The position numbers and the translations under genes are program-made. 64,000 nucleotides of DNA, from contig NZ_KB903476.1 in assembly GCF_000379765.1 (NCBI RefSeq), forward strand, positions 62,204-126,203. Reading direction: 5' to 3'. Shown here piece by piece: positions 1-9,584 of this stretch (position 1 is its first letter; each line of letters starts with the position of its first letter). The notes under the pieces were generated by a model. The model saw only the letters and a program-made list of their open reading frames with translations. It had not been told where the DNA came from and ran no database searches. This DNA is from Flexithrix dorotheae DSM 6795 (lineage in GTDB: Bacteria > Bacteroidota > Bacteroidia > Cytophagales > Flammeovirgaceae).

Positions 1-1454
1 TCAATATTGACTTTGGTATCATTAATAATTCCTGTCTCATTATGAATATTAGTAAGCACATTAATATTTTCCATGGGAACAGGATATTCCTCATACTTCA
101 CATTTCCATCAGTTAAAGTCATTTCTGCATTTATTTTGGGAATGGTATTTTTCGCTTCACTATAAACTCCATTCGCTTTTACATTAGCCTGATACATTCC
201 CGCCATGGACAATCCTTCCATAGGAAACATGGTAGATAATTCTGCAAGATTAACCTTGGCAGTCACATCAGCATTGATATCATAATTCGTAAGACCTGCG
301 ATTCTCACATTTCCGTTAATCGGATTTTTACCCAAATCCATATGAAATTTTGAAATATCAATGACCATATTATCCAACACTCCGGATGTATTATCTACCA
401 GCATGTCAACCATTATATTATTAACCGCAGTGGGTAAATCAGGATATTTAAACATTCCTTCATCTACCTTCAGGTTAATTTTGAAACCAGGCATTTGTTC
501 TTCATTGTACACTCCCTTTACAAAACCATCAAAGGCAAGATTTCCACTGGTTTCCAAAGATTCATATCCAGTCATAAATTCGGATGGAACAAGGGAAAGC
601 AAAGTCTTAAAAGCTGTTTCCTTTGCATGGAAGTTTATATCCATGTCATAATCTGTGTCGGACATCACAAACCAACCGTCAAAACCCATGGCGAAATCAT
701 TCACTTTTAGTGTATTTTCCTTAAAAGTGAATTTCATATCCTTGGATAAATCCATATTTAAGGTAGCATCAGCATTCACATGATGGTGATTGAAATATTT
801 TGTTCCATCATAATCAACTGTGAGACCCTTTATGTCAGTACTCGTAACCAGATCAAAAACATCCAGGGTAAAATCTCCACTCCCGGAATGGTTTAAGCCG
901 TTCACCTCTACAAATACTGGCATAGTACGATCATCATAAATCACATAGGCATCGGTAATTTCCCAGCCTTTAATTCCAATTCTAACATCTCCAGATTCAG
1001 ATTCTTCAACCGGAGCTTCAGGCTGTTCTTCGCTTGGAATAGCAATATCATAATTGGCCCTACCATCCTCCAGCACCAAAATCTTCAGTCTGGGTTGGTC
1101 AAGGTAAATGCCTTCAATCTGAATAGGTTCTTTACCATCGGACTGTACGCTGCTGATGGCACTCCAAAGATCTATTGATATGCTAAATTCTTTAATGCTA
1201 GTAAGTGTATCCCCTTCAAAGGGTGCCTTTCCTATCACTCCAAAATCTCCAAGTGTAAGGCTTAAGTTTGGGAAATCGCTCAATAAACTTACATCAAACT
1301 TTTCTGCGTCAAAATAAACATCTGCATTTACATTTTTGGCAATTTCTTCATCCATCATTGCCATAATATCATCTTTATACAGACTGGGAATTATAGCTAA
1401 AGCACCAACAATTACGACCAATATAATAGCCAGGATGATTATTAATTTTTTCAT
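1..1454 (-). CDS. AsmA-family protein, N-terminal part (runs off the window)
   Basis: About 484 codons from the start at 1452-1454 are present and the 3' end lies beyond base 1, so this is a partial gene. The protein opens with one hydrophobic membrane anchor (about residues 2-22), then a short conserved-looking start of an AsmA domain, and continues as long beta-rich, low-complexity-free sequence with many Asp/Asn and 'G' turns. A Pro/Glu-rich linker of repeated E, P and S sits near residue 145. AsmA-like proteins are inner-membrane anchored periplasmic proteins related to the bridge-forming lipid transport family; they affect outer-membrane lipid and protein assembly. Family assignment is by overall pattern and is fairly safe; the exact function is inferred only from the family. 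No neighbour helps. Confidence 0.75.
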   Translation of the reverse strand, partial: MKKLIIILAIILVVIVGALAIIPSLYKDDIMAMMDEEIAKNVNADVYFDAEKFDVSLLSDFPNLSLTLGDFGVIGKAPFEGDTLTSIKEFSISIDLWSAISSVQSDGKEPIQIEGIYLDQPRLKILVLEDGRANYDIAIPSEEQPEAPVEESESGDVRIGIKGWEITDAYVIYDDRTMPVFVEVNGLNHSGSGDFTLDVFDLVTSTDIKGLTVDYDGTKYFNHHHVNADATLNMDLSKDMKFTFKENTLKVNDFAMGFDGWFVMSDTDYDMDINFHAKETAFKTLLSLVPSEFMTGYESLETSGNLAFDGFVKGVYNEEQMPGFKINLKVDEGMFKYPDLPTAVNNIMVDMLVDNTSGVLDNMVIDISKFHMDLGKNPINGNVRIAGLTNYDINADVTAKVNLAELSTMFPMEGLSMAGMYQANVKANGVYSEAKNTIPKINAEMTLTDGNVKYEEYPVPMENINVLTNIHNETGIINDTKVNI

Positions 1455-1951
1455 AGTGTTTTTCGGATGTTCAAAAAGTTAATTGGATTTATAATTAATG
1501 AATTAGGTATTTAAACAGGAATAGTTAAAAAATTAAGTACTATTAAAAAATATAATGATTCAGTTACAAATAGATATTTCCATTTTTCCGTTGGAAATCT
1601 GAATAGTTTAGTTTTTGCTAATCTGAATTTGATAATTTCCATTAGCAACGATAAAAGCAGGAGGGTAATATTTCAGAATTTAATAAAAGTAAAAAAAGAT
1701 TACTTGAATATTTATATACTAAAAAAATATCATTCTTATGTTAATTATTCTATTCTACAAACAAATTTACTTCATTTTTAAATGGAGTAAACAATTATTC
1801 CTAAAAATATTCCCAAACGAAAAGAGTGAATTATCTGAATACGAAAATCATAACAAAAAGCACAACCTGTTTGTTTCACCTTTTCCTATGGTAAAAAACA
1901 AAAAAAATTATTATTATTACTTATAAATTAACAATTAAACCAAATATTAGA
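1455..1951. other. AT-rich intergenic region between divergent genes
   Basis: This 497-base stretch separates the AsmA gene from the divergent secreted-protein gene. It is very A/T-rich. An open frame of 62 codons at 1738-1926 is lysine/asparagine-rich, with no recognisable domain, and I do not regard it as a gene. I see no promoter matching TTG-N19-TAnnTTTG and no hairpin terminator. Confidence 0.5.
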
Positions 1952-2449
1952 ATGAGATTTAAACTTTTACCATCATCAATTTCTTTAATAATCATCCTCA
2001 TTGGATTTACATTTTCAGCCACTGCGCAGGACCGTGATGGGAACCTAACACAAACCATGGAATGGATAAAAGCAAAAATTGAAAAATATGGCGGAAAATC
2101 CGGAGGGGAATATTCTTATAAAGTAACTTATTCGACCACCGATTGCAAGATTCATATTCATCAATACCTTGCCGGACAAAATACACCCCAATATAATTAC
2201 CAGCTTAACCTCTACACATTTAAGGAAGTAAAACAAAATGGCAAGGATATAGAAATTCTTTCTGTTGGAACCACAGTGATTGGCACCTCCTATTCAAATA
2301 AAGAACAGAGTGCCTGGTCCGGGATTAGAATTTCAGATTTTAAAATAGCCGAAACCGGAGTAGTTGAAAGGTTAAATAAGGCGTTCCAGGTTGCCTCCGA
2401 AATGTCAAAAACAAGATGTGGAAATACCCAGCAATTTGCCATTGATTAG
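1952..2449 (+). CDS. Small secreted protein of unknown function
   Basis: A 165-residue protein with a clear signal peptide: MRFK, a hydrophobic stretch to about residue 24, and a likely cleavage after ATA-Q (residues 24-26). The mature part begins with a W-containing amphipathic helix (TMEWIKAKIEKYGG), then alternating polar and hydrophobic strands, and has two cysteines (about residues 64 and 156) that could form a disulfide in the periplasm. I do not recognise a family. It is monocistronic: it is divergent from the AsmA gene, and a strong hairpin follows 23 bases after the stop. Codon use and the secretion signal make it a convincing real gene. Confidence 0.7.
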   Translation: MRFKLLPSSISLIIILIGFTFSATAQDRDGNLTQTMEWIKAKIEKYGGKSGGEYSYKVTYSTTDCKIHIHQYLAGQNTPQYNYQLNLYTFKEVKQNGKDIEILSVGTTVIGTSYSNKEQSAWSGIRISDFKIAETGVVERLNKAFQVASEMSKTRCGNTQQFAID

Positions 2450-2471
2450 GCCGTCAAACAGAAAAAATTTA

Positions 2472-2504
2472 AAAAGGGAATATGGATAATTCATATTCCC
2501 TTTT
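2472..2504. terminator. Bidirectional terminator between convergent genes
   Basis: A perfect 13-bp stem (AAAAGGGAATATG paired with its complement) closes a 7-base loop, with T-rich sequence on both strands. It serves the secreted-protein gene on the + strand and overlaps the last codons of the M28 gene on the - strand. Confidence 0.85.
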
Positions 2505-3507
2505 CTTTTTGTCCTTCCTGATAAATGACCTGAATCATTGTCTGTCCTACTGCCTTCAGCCTGCTTTTATCAATATGATCCAAATCATCATGGTGAGTAT
2601 GCCAGGTTTTAGGGAAATAATTATCATTTACCGGGTTGAACCCGATAATATCCACTGTTGGAATCTGAGCTACTGTATTGAGGTAATAATGATCGTCAAA
2701 AATTTCATACCCACTACTTTTTTTCAAAAAAACATCTTCATAACCTAATTGGGCTGCAATAGCCCAAATTTTATCCAAAACTTTTCCTGCATACTTTTCA
2801 GATATGGGCTCTTTAATAAAATGACTTTCTCCATCTCCCACCATATCCAGGAGCACACCAAAATAAGCCTGGTAATTAGCTTTATGTTTGTTTTTCGACC
2901 AATAATGCGAACCCAGACAATAGCCTTCTCCGGTTTCAGGAGATCCAAAATCCTCCGCATCAAAAAAGATAAAATCGATTCCGATTTCAGGTTTATCCTC
3001 GGCCATATGAATAGTTTTAGCCAACTCCAATAAAACAGCAACACCGCTGGCTCCATCATTAGCCCCTACAATGGGAGTCTCTTTGTTTTCTGTGTCCTGA
3101 TCTGCAAATGGCCGGGTATCCCAGTGCGCAGAAAGCAGCAGCCTCTTTTTAGCTTGCGGGTTATAAACTCCAATAATATTTTTAGCCTGGAATTTTTCTC
3201 CGGTGAAAACTTCAGCTTCAAAATTTTGTATAGAAACCTCCAACCCATAGGACTTGAGGCTATCTGTAATTAAATGACTACACGCCATGTGTCCATTGGT
3301 GCCCAGAACCCGGGGCCCCAATTGTATTTGCGATTCAATAAATTTATAGGCTGAATTTTCATTGAAGACTGGAGCTTTGACCAATTGAATAGTAGTGGGA
3401 AGTTCATTTTCCTCCACAAGGGTCCCGTTATTTTTTCCACAGGAAATCAGCATGGCACAAAGCAAAATTCTAAAGAGGATTTTTTCAAAAAAATAAAAAA
3501 ATGACAT
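2491..3507 (-). CDS. M28-family lipoprotein, glutaminyl-peptide cyclotransferase-like
   Basis: A 338-residue lipoprotein with a lipobox LISC (Cys23), so it is probably anchored in the outer membrane facing the periplasm. The body is the M28 zinc-peptidase fold. Landmarks are SAHWDTRPF (128-134), GANDGASG with Asp151, FFDAEDFG with Glu185, LLDMVGD (219-225), and KTWHTHHDD with His303 and a preceding Trp302. Asp-Glu-His with that Trp fits the single-zinc glutaminyl cyclase group better than a two-zinc aminopeptidase, so N-terminal pyroglutamate formation on exported proteins is the likely reaction. This enzyme type is common in Bacteroidota, where type IX and SusD-like cargo often begin with Gln. 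That link to cargo is my inference; the fold assignment is strong. Its 3' end lies inside the terminator hairpin shared with the convergent gene. Confidence 0.88.
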   Translation of the reverse strand: MSFFYFFEKILFRILLCAMLISCGKNNGTLVEENELPTTIQLVKAPVFNENSAYKFIESQIQLGPRVLGTNGHMACSHLITDSLKSYGLEVSIQNFEAEVFTGEKFQAKNIIGVYNPQAKKRLLLSAHWDTRPFADQDTENKETPIVGANDGASGVAVLLELAKTIHMAEDKPEIGIDFIFFDAEDFGSPETGEGYCLGSHYWSKNKHKANYQAYFGVLLDMVGDGESHFIKEPISEKYAGKVLDKIWAIAAQLGYEDVFLKKSSGYEIFDDHYYLNTVAQIPTVDIIGFNPVNDNYFPKTWHTHHDDLDHIDKSRLKAVGQTMIQVIYQEGQKEKGI

Positions 3508-3867
3508 TTATATAATGATTTAAAAAATTGGAATACTTTAAGAAATTAAAATCAACAACCATTTACCATATATTCTAAAATTAACCAATTTAAAGAATTA
3601 AAATCTTTCCGTAATCGTTTACATAAAAATACTTTACTTTGAAATATTAATTCAATAAATTAATTTTATTCCCGAGAATAAAAAACTAACAAGATATCGA
3701 CCGAAGATATCTATCACTTATAAGAATATGAAAATGAATCACAAACACCGCAAAAATACTTCTCAAACTTCATTTCTTTTTGATTTATCCAATTCAGGTT
3801 TTATCTGGGAATTTTAATTTTATCTCATGGAAATCATAGATTATTAAGTTAATCCAAAGAAATTGAA
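3508..3867. other. Divergent intergenic region before galK
   Basis: The 360 bases hold the promoters for the M28 gene and for galK, but I cannot find a full-consensus promoter; TTTACTTTG at 3635-3643 is one base short of TAnnTTTG. A 29-codon open frame (3728-3817) begins ATG AAA ATG and ends just before galK; it could be a leader peptide, but nothing else supports it. Confidence 0.4.
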
Positions 3868-5019
3868 ATGGTAGTTTTAAGACAAGAATTCATCAAAAGG
3901 TTCAAACATGAACCAGTTTTATTTCGGTCTCCAGGAAGAGTAAATCTTATTGGCGAACATACCGATTATAATAAAGGTTTTGTACTACCAGCTTCCATTA
4001 ATTTGGAGATGTTTTTTGCCATTGCACCAAATGCCTCTGAAAAATGCCGGATATTTTCCTACGATCTTAATGAAAGCGATGAATTTTCAATAAAAGAACT
4101 AAAAGAATCAGAAAAAAGGTGGAATAATTATATCATTGGTGTGGTTGCCCAATTTATTAAAGGCCATTATAAGATTGGTGGATTCGATTGTGTTTTTGGA
4201 GGCCAGATTCCAATTGGGGCAGGACTTTCTTCTTCCGCAGCTTTGGAATGTGGAATTGCCTATGCATTAAATGATTTATTCCGGCTTAATATAGATAAAC
4301 TTACTTTGGTAAAAATGGCTCAGAAAGCTGAACATGAATTCGCCAAAGTAAACTGTGGGATAATGGATCAGTTTTCCTCCATTTTAGGAAGGGAAAATAA
4401 CGCCATTATGCTGGATTGCCAGAATTTAGACAATAAATACATCCCACTAAATTACACCGATGATTATGCTTTAATAATTATCAATTCGGGTGTAAGTCAT
4501 TTCCACGCTATTTCTGAATACAATAAAAGAATAAAGGAATGCCAGACAGGGGTGAATTTTATCAACAAAAAAGAGAAACGAAAATTTAATTCTTTAAGAG
4601 AATTAGATCTTGACCTGATCCAAAGGTATAAAAATACCCTTGACCCGATTATTTATAAAAGATGCCAGTATGTAATTGAGGAAAACGAAAGAGTTTTGGA
4701 AGCCAGTAAAGCACTGGAAAACGGGGATATAAAAAAATTTGGAGCACTAATGTATCAATCTCATGAAGGACTAAAAAACTTATTTGATGTGAGCTGCAAA
4801 GAATTAGATTTTTTAGTTGACCAGACCAAAACAAACTCAAATGTTCTGGGTGCCCGAATGACTGGAGGTGGATTTGGCGGTTGTACTATAAATATTGTAA
4901 AAAAAGAATTTTCAGATGATTTTATAAAAGAAATCTCTGCAGAGTATAAAAGGAAATTCAGCATAAAATTGAAATATTATTTAACCCAAATAGTAAATGG
5001 AACTAATAAAATATTTTAA
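3868..5019 (+). CDS. galK: Galactokinase
   Basis: A 383-residue GHMP kinase that phosphorylates alpha-D-galactose at C1 with ATP, the entry step of the Leloir pathway, in the cytoplasm. All family landmarks are present: the galactokinase signature GRVNLIGEHTDY (23-34), the ATP loop IGAGLSSSAAL (116-126), the catalytic Asp167 in CGIMDQFSS (with Arg24 as partner), and the third GHMP motif MTGGGFGG (331-338). Length is normal. It lies 68 bases upstream of xylB on the same strand, so a single sugar operon galK-xylB-xylA is likely, although galT and galE are not nearby. That arrangement suggests growth on mixed plant or algal galactose/xylose polymers. No obvious Shine-Dalgarno, as usual in this phylum. 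Confidence 0.97.
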   Translation: MVVLRQEFIKRFKHEPVLFRSPGRVNLIGEHTDYNKGFVLPASINLEMFFAIAPNASEKCRIFSYDLNESDEFSIKELKESEKRWNNYIIGVVAQFIKGHYKIGGFDCVFGGQIPIGAGLSSSAALECGIAYALNDLFRLNIDKLTLVKMAQKAEHEFAKVNCGIMDQFSSILGRENNAIMLDCQNLDNKYIPLNYTDDYALIIINSGVSHFHAISEYNKRIKECQTGVNFINKKEKRKFNSLRELDLDLIQRYKNTLDPIIYKRCQYVIEENERVLEASKALENGDIKKFGALMYQSHEGLKNLFDVSCKELDFLVDQTKTNSNVLGARMTGGGFGGCTINIVKKEFSDDFIKEISAEYKRKFSIKLKYYLTQIVNGTNKIF

Positions 5020-5087
5020 AAACAAGCTGTTCCTATTTAATTCTAACAAGAACTTTAACACGTAAATTATAAACTTTCTTTATCAAA

Positions 5088-6581
5088 ATGGATTCAACAA
5101 AAATACTTCTCGGCTATGACCTGGGGAGCTCTTCGGTAAAGGCAACAGCAATAGATGCGGATACCGGGAAGGTGCTCATTTCAGCTTCCTATCCAAAGGA
5201 GGAAATGGGTATGATCTCTCATCATCAGGGCTGGGCAGAACAAGATCCCAATATTTGGTGGGAAAACATCATTGAGGCCACAAGGGAAATCTCCAGTTCC
5301 ATTGATGTAGCACACATTGAAGGAATTGGAATAGCCTATCAAATGCACGGGCTGGTAGTAGTGGACAAAGCACAAAATGTTTTGCGTCCGTCTATTATCT
5401 GGTGTGACAGCCGGGCTGTTGAAATTGGCAATAAAGCCTTTAATGATTTGGGAGGAAAATTCTGCCTGGATCATTATTTAAACTCTCCTGGAAACTTTAC
5501 TGCATCCAAACTCAAATGGGTAAAGGAAAATGAACCAGAACTGTACAGCAAAATTTATAAGATTATGCTGCCAGGAGATTTTGTGGCTATGAAAATGACA
5601 AGCCAGATAACTTCCACTGTTTCCGGATTATCGGAAGGGATTCTGTGGGATTTTAAAAATGGTGAGGTTGCCGATAGTTTATTAAAATACTATGGCTTGG
5701 AAAAATCCTTTATTCCGGATTTGGTGGATACTTTTTCTGTTCAGGGGGAGCTAACGGCAAAGGCCGCTGAAGAACTTGGATTAAAAGCAGGAATAAAAAT
5801 CGCTTACAGAGCTGGCGATCAGCCTAATAATGCCTTTTCCCTAAATGTGCTAAATCCCGGTGAAGTAGCGGCAACAGCAGGAACCTCAGGAGTTGTTTAT
5901 GGCATTACCGACAAGGCGGAATACGATCCAAAATCAAGGGTGAATACTTTTGTACATGTCAACAACACTCAGGACGCATCGAGATACGGAGTGTTGCTTT
6001 GTGTAAACGGGACCGGAATATTAAATAGTTGGTTTAAAAATAACATGACCGGAGTTACCAAAATGTCTTATGAAGAAATGAACAAGGTAATTTCAAATGC
6101 ACCGGTGGGATCTGAAGGGCTAACCATTTTACCTTTTGGAAATGGCTCCGAAAGGATTTTGGAAAACAAAGATATTAAATCTCAAATCCATGGACTAAAT
6201 TTTAACCGACACAACCAAACCCACATGTTCCGGGCCTTGCAGGAGGGGATTGTGTTTGCCCTCAATTACGGCTTCAATATTATGGCAGGTATGGGCTTAC
6301 AACTTTCTACTGTAAAAGCAGGAAAAGCTAATATGTTTTTGAGCCCGATATTCCGAGAAGCATTTGCTAGTGTAACAGGAGCAACTGTTGAGCTTTACAA
6401 CACTGATGGTTCGCAGGGTGCTGCCAGAGGTGCAGGGGTAGGCATTGGCTATTATTCAGGTTTTAGCGATGCCTTTTCCGGTCTGGAAACACTTGATGTA
6501 ATTGAACCTAATGCAGAAAGCCGGGAGGCTTATTTATCCGCTTACAATAATTGGTTAGAAATTTTAAAACAATACTTATAA
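5088..6581 (+). CDS. xylB: Xylulokinase (FGGY family)
   Basis: A 497-residue FGGY carbohydrate kinase that converts D-xylulose to xylulose 5-phosphate for the pentose phosphate pathway. The N-terminal phosphate motif [11 protein letters not shown] (10-20) holds Asp11, [12 protein letters not shown] (82-93) and WCDSRA (105-110) follow, and the catalytic base is Asp244 in [11 protein letters not shown]. The C-terminal ATP-binding half has the [10 protein letters not shown] glycine-rich segment. Full length for the family. The stop codon TAA lies two bases before the xylA start, so translation of the two genes is tightly coupled. The pairing with xylose isomerase makes the substrate call (xylulose rather than glycerol, gluconate or ribulose) secure. 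Confidence 0.96.
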   Translation: MDSTKILLGYDLGSSSVKATAIDADTGKVLISASYPKEEMGMISHHQGWAEQDPNIWWENIIEATREISSSIDVAHIEGIGIAYQMHGLVVVDKAQNVLRPSIIWCDSRAVEIGNKAFNDLGGKFCLDHYLNSPGNFTASKLKWVKENEPELYSKIYKIMLPGDFVAMKMTSQITSTVSGLSEGILWDFKNGEVADSLLKYYGLEKSFIPDLVDTFSVQGELTAKAAEELGLKAGIKIAYRAGDQPNNAFSLNVLNPGEVAATAGTSGVVYGITDKAEYDPKSRVNTFVHVNNTQDASRYGVLLCVNGTGILNSWFKNNMTGVTKMSYEEMNKVISNAPVGSEGLTILPFGNGSERILENKDIKSQIHGLNFNRHNQTHMFRALQEGIVFALNYGFNIMAGMGLQLSTVKAGKANMFLSPIFREAFASVTGATVELYNTDGSQGAARGAGVGIGYYSGFSDAFSGLETLDVIEPNAESREAYLSAYNNWLEILKQYL

Positions 6582-6583
6582 AA

Positions 6584-7900
6584 ATGACAAAGTTATATTT
6601 TCCAAATATCAACAAGATTGAGTTCGAAGGGAAAGACTCCAAAAATCCACTTGCATTTAAATTTTATGATGCTGATAAAGTAGTAGCCGGAAAAACAATG
6701 AAAGATCATTTCAGGTTTGCAATGGCCTGGTGGCATACCTTATGTAATGGAGGTTCTGATCCTTTTGGTGGAGATACGCACGATTTTCCATGGGCTCCTG
6801 CCGGAGCAAGTGCAATGGATATTGCGAAGTATAAGGTAGAAGCTGGTTTTGAATTTTTGCAAAAATCAGGTATTGATTTTTACTGTTTTCATGACCGTGA
6901 TCTAGCACCTGAAGGAAGTAGTGTATTAGAAAGTGAGAAAAATCTTGCTGAAATTGTTGAGTTTGCAAAGCAGTTTCAGAAAGATACAGGGAAAAAATTA
7001 TTATGGGGAACAGCCAACTTATTTTCCCATACTCGATACATGAATGGCGCCTCTACCAACCCAGACTTTAGCGTATTATGCCATGGAGCCGCTCAGGTAA
7101 AAGCAGCTTTGGATGCCACTGTGGCTTTAGGCGGTGAAAACTATGTATTCTGGGGAGGAAGAGAAGGCTATATGTCATTACTTAACACTGACATGAAAAG
7201 GGAAACTGAGCACATGGGCCAGTTCTTAAGATTAGCCAGAGATTATGGTAGAAAAATAGGTTTTGAAGGTACATTCCTGATAGAGCCCAAACCAGCAGAG
7301 CCATCAAAACACCAGTATGATTTTGATGCGGCTACCGTGATCGGGTTTCTCCATCAACAAGGGCTTGCTGATGACTTTAAATTAAATATTGAAGCTAATC
7401 ATGCTACCCTTGCTGGCCATACTTTTGCTCATGATATCAGAGTGGCAGCAGACCACAAAATGTTGGGCAGCATAGATGCCAACCAGGGTGATTACCAGAA
7501 CGGTTGGGATACTGATTACTTCCCTCATGACATTTATGATGCAACTGAAGTAATGATGGTGTTATTGGAATCAGGTGGATTAGGAAAAGGAGGTTTCAAC
7601 TTTGATGCAAAAGTGAGAAGAAACTCTACTGACCTTGAGGATATATTTATATCGCACATTGCCGGAATGGATATTTTTGCCAGAGGCTTACTGGTGGCTG
7701 ATAAAATTTTGAAGGAAACCAATTTCACTCAATTGAAAAAGGACAGGTATTCCTCATTCGACAGTGGAAAAGGAGCTGCTTATGAAAAAGGAGAATTGAA
7801 TCTGGAAGCATTAAGAGAAATAGCTGTTGAAGTGGGTGAGCCCAAGAAAATCAGTGGAAAACAAGAGCTTTTCGAGAGCCTTGTGAACCAGTGTATCTAA
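6584..7900 (+). CDS. xylA: Xylose isomerase
   Basis: A 438-residue metal-dependent TIM-barrel isomerase interconverting D-xylose and D-xylulose. Catalytic His103 and Asp106 sit in [12 protein letters not shown]; the two-metal site is Glu234 (IEPKP), Glu270 and His273 (NIEANHA), Asp298, Asp309 and Asp311 (WDTDYF), and Asp341. I chose ATG 6584 rather than the upstream in-frame TTG at 6551, because 6551 lies inside xylB and 6584 gives the family's usual start and length (MTKLYFPNI). Downstream is a strong hairpin terminator, so xylA is the last gene of the operon. No transporter or regulator for xylose is in the window. Confidence 0.97.
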   Translation: MTKLYFPNINKIEFEGKDSKNPLAFKFYDADKVVAGKTMKDHFRFAMAWWHTLCNGGSDPFGGDTHDFPWAPAGASAMDIAKYKVEAGFEFLQKSGIDFYCFHDRDLAPEGSSVLESEKNLAEIVEFAKQFQKDTGKKLLWGTANLFSHTRYMNGASTNPDFSVLCHGAAQVKAALDATVALGGENYVFWGGREGYMSLLNTDMKRETEHMGQFLRLARDYGRKIGFEGTFLIEPKPAEPSKHQYDFDAATVIGFLHQQGLADDFKLNIEANHATLAGHTFAHDIRVAADHKMLGSIDANQGDYQNGWDTDYFPHDIYDATEVMMVLLESGGLGKGGFNFDAKVRRNSTDLEDIFISHIAGMDIFARGLLVADKILKETNFTQLKKDRYSSFDSGKGAAYEKGELNLEALREIAVEVGEPKKISGKQELFESLVNQCI

Positions 7901-7920
7901 GTTTACACCAAAATAAATTC

Positions 7921-7955
7921 AAAAAAAGCGGAGCTTAAACAACTCCGCTTTTTTT
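7921..7955. terminator. Terminator after the xylose operon (bidirectional)
   Basis: Stem GCGGAG/CTCCGC (7928-7933 with 7943-7948) extended by a seven-base A tract and T tract on either side, with a 9-base loop. It ends the galK-xylB-xylA transcript and can also stop the convergent glycosyltransferase transcript. Confidence 0.9.
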
Positions 7956-7966
7956 GCTTATGTCCA

Positions 7967-8989
7967 TTAGAACTCGAGGGCAGAAAATGTTTTTTTCTTT
8001 CTCACGAAATATTCCCAAATCAGACTTCTTTTTAAAATTTCTTTATGAGCTATACTAAACTTACCCAACTTTCTGTTTTTTCTTCTTGACTGAATCAGAA
8101 TGGGAATTCTGGTGTAAAAATGAAAATGCCCTCTTAATACAGCTTTAAAATTTCCAATCTCTCCTGCCATTAAAAATTTTAATCCGGCAATTCCATCTAA
8201 AATAAGCCTCAATAATATTATTGGAATCAACCAAATGGTAGGCAGGTTTTTAAATAACATCATCAAACCATTTCGGAAATTGAAATAGGTTTTTCTCGGA
8301 TTTGACTTGTGGAGCGTCCCTCCACCTACATGAAACACCCGACTTTCCGGCACATAATAATGCTTATAACCGGCATTCTTTAGCCGCCAGCAAAGGTCAA
8401 TCTCTTCCATATGGGCAAAGAATTTATTATCCAGCCCACCATAATTGAAATACAATTCAGATTTTATTAAAAGACAAGCTCCTGTAGCCCAAAAAATTTC
8501 CTTTTTATCATCATACTGCCCCTCATCCTTTTCCAAATCTTCAAAAATCCTTCCCCTGTTAAAAGGATAACCGAGTATATCCATAAACCCACCGGCTCCC
8601 CCTGCATACTCAAAATTATCCCGCTCTGTAAAAGACAATAATTTTGGCTGCACACAACCTACTTTTTCATCAGATTCAGCTGTTTCTAATAAGGGAGGAA
8701 GCCAGTTTTCACCAACTTCAATATCAGAATTGAGCAACACAAAATATTCGGAATTGATTTGCCGAAGGGCAAAATTATAACCGGCACAGAAGCCCAGGTT
8801 TTCGGGAATTTTAATTAAAGCCACATCAGGATGAGCATCTCTGATGTATTCCTGAGAACCGTCAGTGGAACAGTTATCTGCCACTACAATTTCAGCTTCT
8901 TCACCGGTATTCCTTTTGAGCACAGGAATAAATTTTTTCAAATAATCAACCGTGTTGAAATTGAGAATTACAACTGCTACCTTTTTCAA
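7967..8989 (-). CDS. Glycosyltransferase family 2
   Basis: A 340-residue GT-A enzyme that moves a sugar from a nucleotide donor to an acceptor at the cytoplasmic membrane face. Seen features: the N-terminal strand VAVVILNFNT, the metal-binding LNSDIE (Asp89 in the DXD-like position), the acceptor loop GACLL, and the base-carrying MEEIDLCWR motif typical of rhamnosyl/galactofuranosyl-type transferases. A hydrophobic C-terminal segment (about residues 249-272) suggests membrane association. It stands alone, with no polysaccharide cluster beside it, so the acceptor is unknown. A -7 like box TAGCTTTG (9037-9030, - strand) lies 41 bases upstream of the start, but no TTG is at the right distance. 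Confidence 0.9.
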   Translation of the reverse strand: MKKVAVVILNFNTVDYLKKFIPVLKRNTGEEAEIVVADNCSTDGSQEYIRDAHPDVALIKIPENLGFCAGYNFALRQINSEYFVLLNSDIEVGENWLPPLLETAESDEKVGCVQPKLLSFTERDNFEYAGGAGGFMDILGYPFNRGRIFEDLEKDEGQYDDKKEIFWATGACLLIKSELYFNYGGLDNKFFAHMEEIDLCWRLKNAGYKHYYVPESRVFHVGGGTLHKSNPRKTYFNFRNGLMMLFKNLPTIWLIPIILLRLILDGIAGLKFLMAGEIGNFKAVLRGHFHFYTRIPILIQSRRKNRKLGKFSIAHKEILKRSLIWEYFVRKKKTFSALEF

Positions 8990-9199
8990 TACTCTTCCTA
9001 TTGTGAATTAATTCCAGCCAATTTTTTTGCAAAGCTAGCACTTCCATTGCTAAAAAAAAGGTCTTTCAAATATTTCAAGACCCTTTTGAAAAAAAGTTGA
9101 TTATTAGGCTAATTTAGAAATTAGACAAAATTATATGTATTTAATAATGTCATACGGCAGGAAGTACAACCGATGGAGAATGAGATGAAGTTGCTAAAT

Positions 9200-9360
9200 G
9201 AAGTTGTCTAAAGTAAGGGATTTCCTAGCGAGGATGAATAGATTTTGGTTTAGGCGATTCAATTTTGAGGAGAATAATGGATATTATTTGGCGAAAAATT
9301 GAAGAAGCATAGGGCAAAATCTATCATTCGCAGCTGATAGTTTCTACTTTAGACAACTTC
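9200..9360. repeat. 161-bp palindromic element, one long hairpin (MITE-like)
   Basis: The outer 16 bases, GAAGTTGTCTAAAGTA (9200-9215), are perfectly complementary to 9345-9360. Complementarity continues inward imperfectly (shared ATAGATTTTG and CAATTTT blocks) and closes with AATAAT-GGAT-ATTATT at 9273-9288. The outer and inner dyads share one centre (about 9280), so the whole 161 bases fold as a single stem. There is no open frame inside. Only a 3-base AAT repeat flanks it, too short to call a target duplication. It could be a mobilised miniature element or a dispersed extragenic palindrome; copy number would decide. Confidence 0.7.
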
Positions 9361-9457
9361 AATATTAAAAATGTACAAATACTAATAGACAAATGAATCT
9401 TATCAGGAAAAATTCTTTAAGAAATTTAACTGGTTTTTTTTTAAGGAAGTGCTAAAA

Positions 9458-9503
9458 CCTTCCCCTACCCACAGAGTGCCGAACTACTTCCAGAAGGGGA
9501 AAA
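9458..9503 (-). repeat. Degenerate C/G-rich repeat, interrupted copy
   Basis: Read on the minus strand this begins TTTTCCCCTTCTGGAAG and ends GGGTAGGGGAAGG, matching the ends of the two copies at 9585 and 9686 but with about 16 extra bases in the middle. I take it as a third, opposite-strand, decayed or interrupted copy. Confidence 0.4.
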
Positions 9504-9584
9504 TGATTTACAACTTAAAATTTTAATATGTTTAATTATAAAACTCAGCTCATTTTTCAAGGTAAAAAACAGACTCAAAGTGAC

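Noticed and set aside
1738-1926. 62-codon open frame upstream of the secreted protein
   Set aside because: Composition is Lys/Asn/Phe/Tyr from A/T-rich DNA, no domain, no start context, no terminator of its own.
3728-3817. 29-codon possible leader peptide before galK
   Set aside because: No runs of a regulatory amino acid, no attenuator hairpin after it; kept only as a remark.
6551-6583. Earlier TTG start for xylA
   Set aside because: It lies inside xylB and adds 11 residues unlike the family; ATG 6584 fits the usual length and the two-base gap to xylB.
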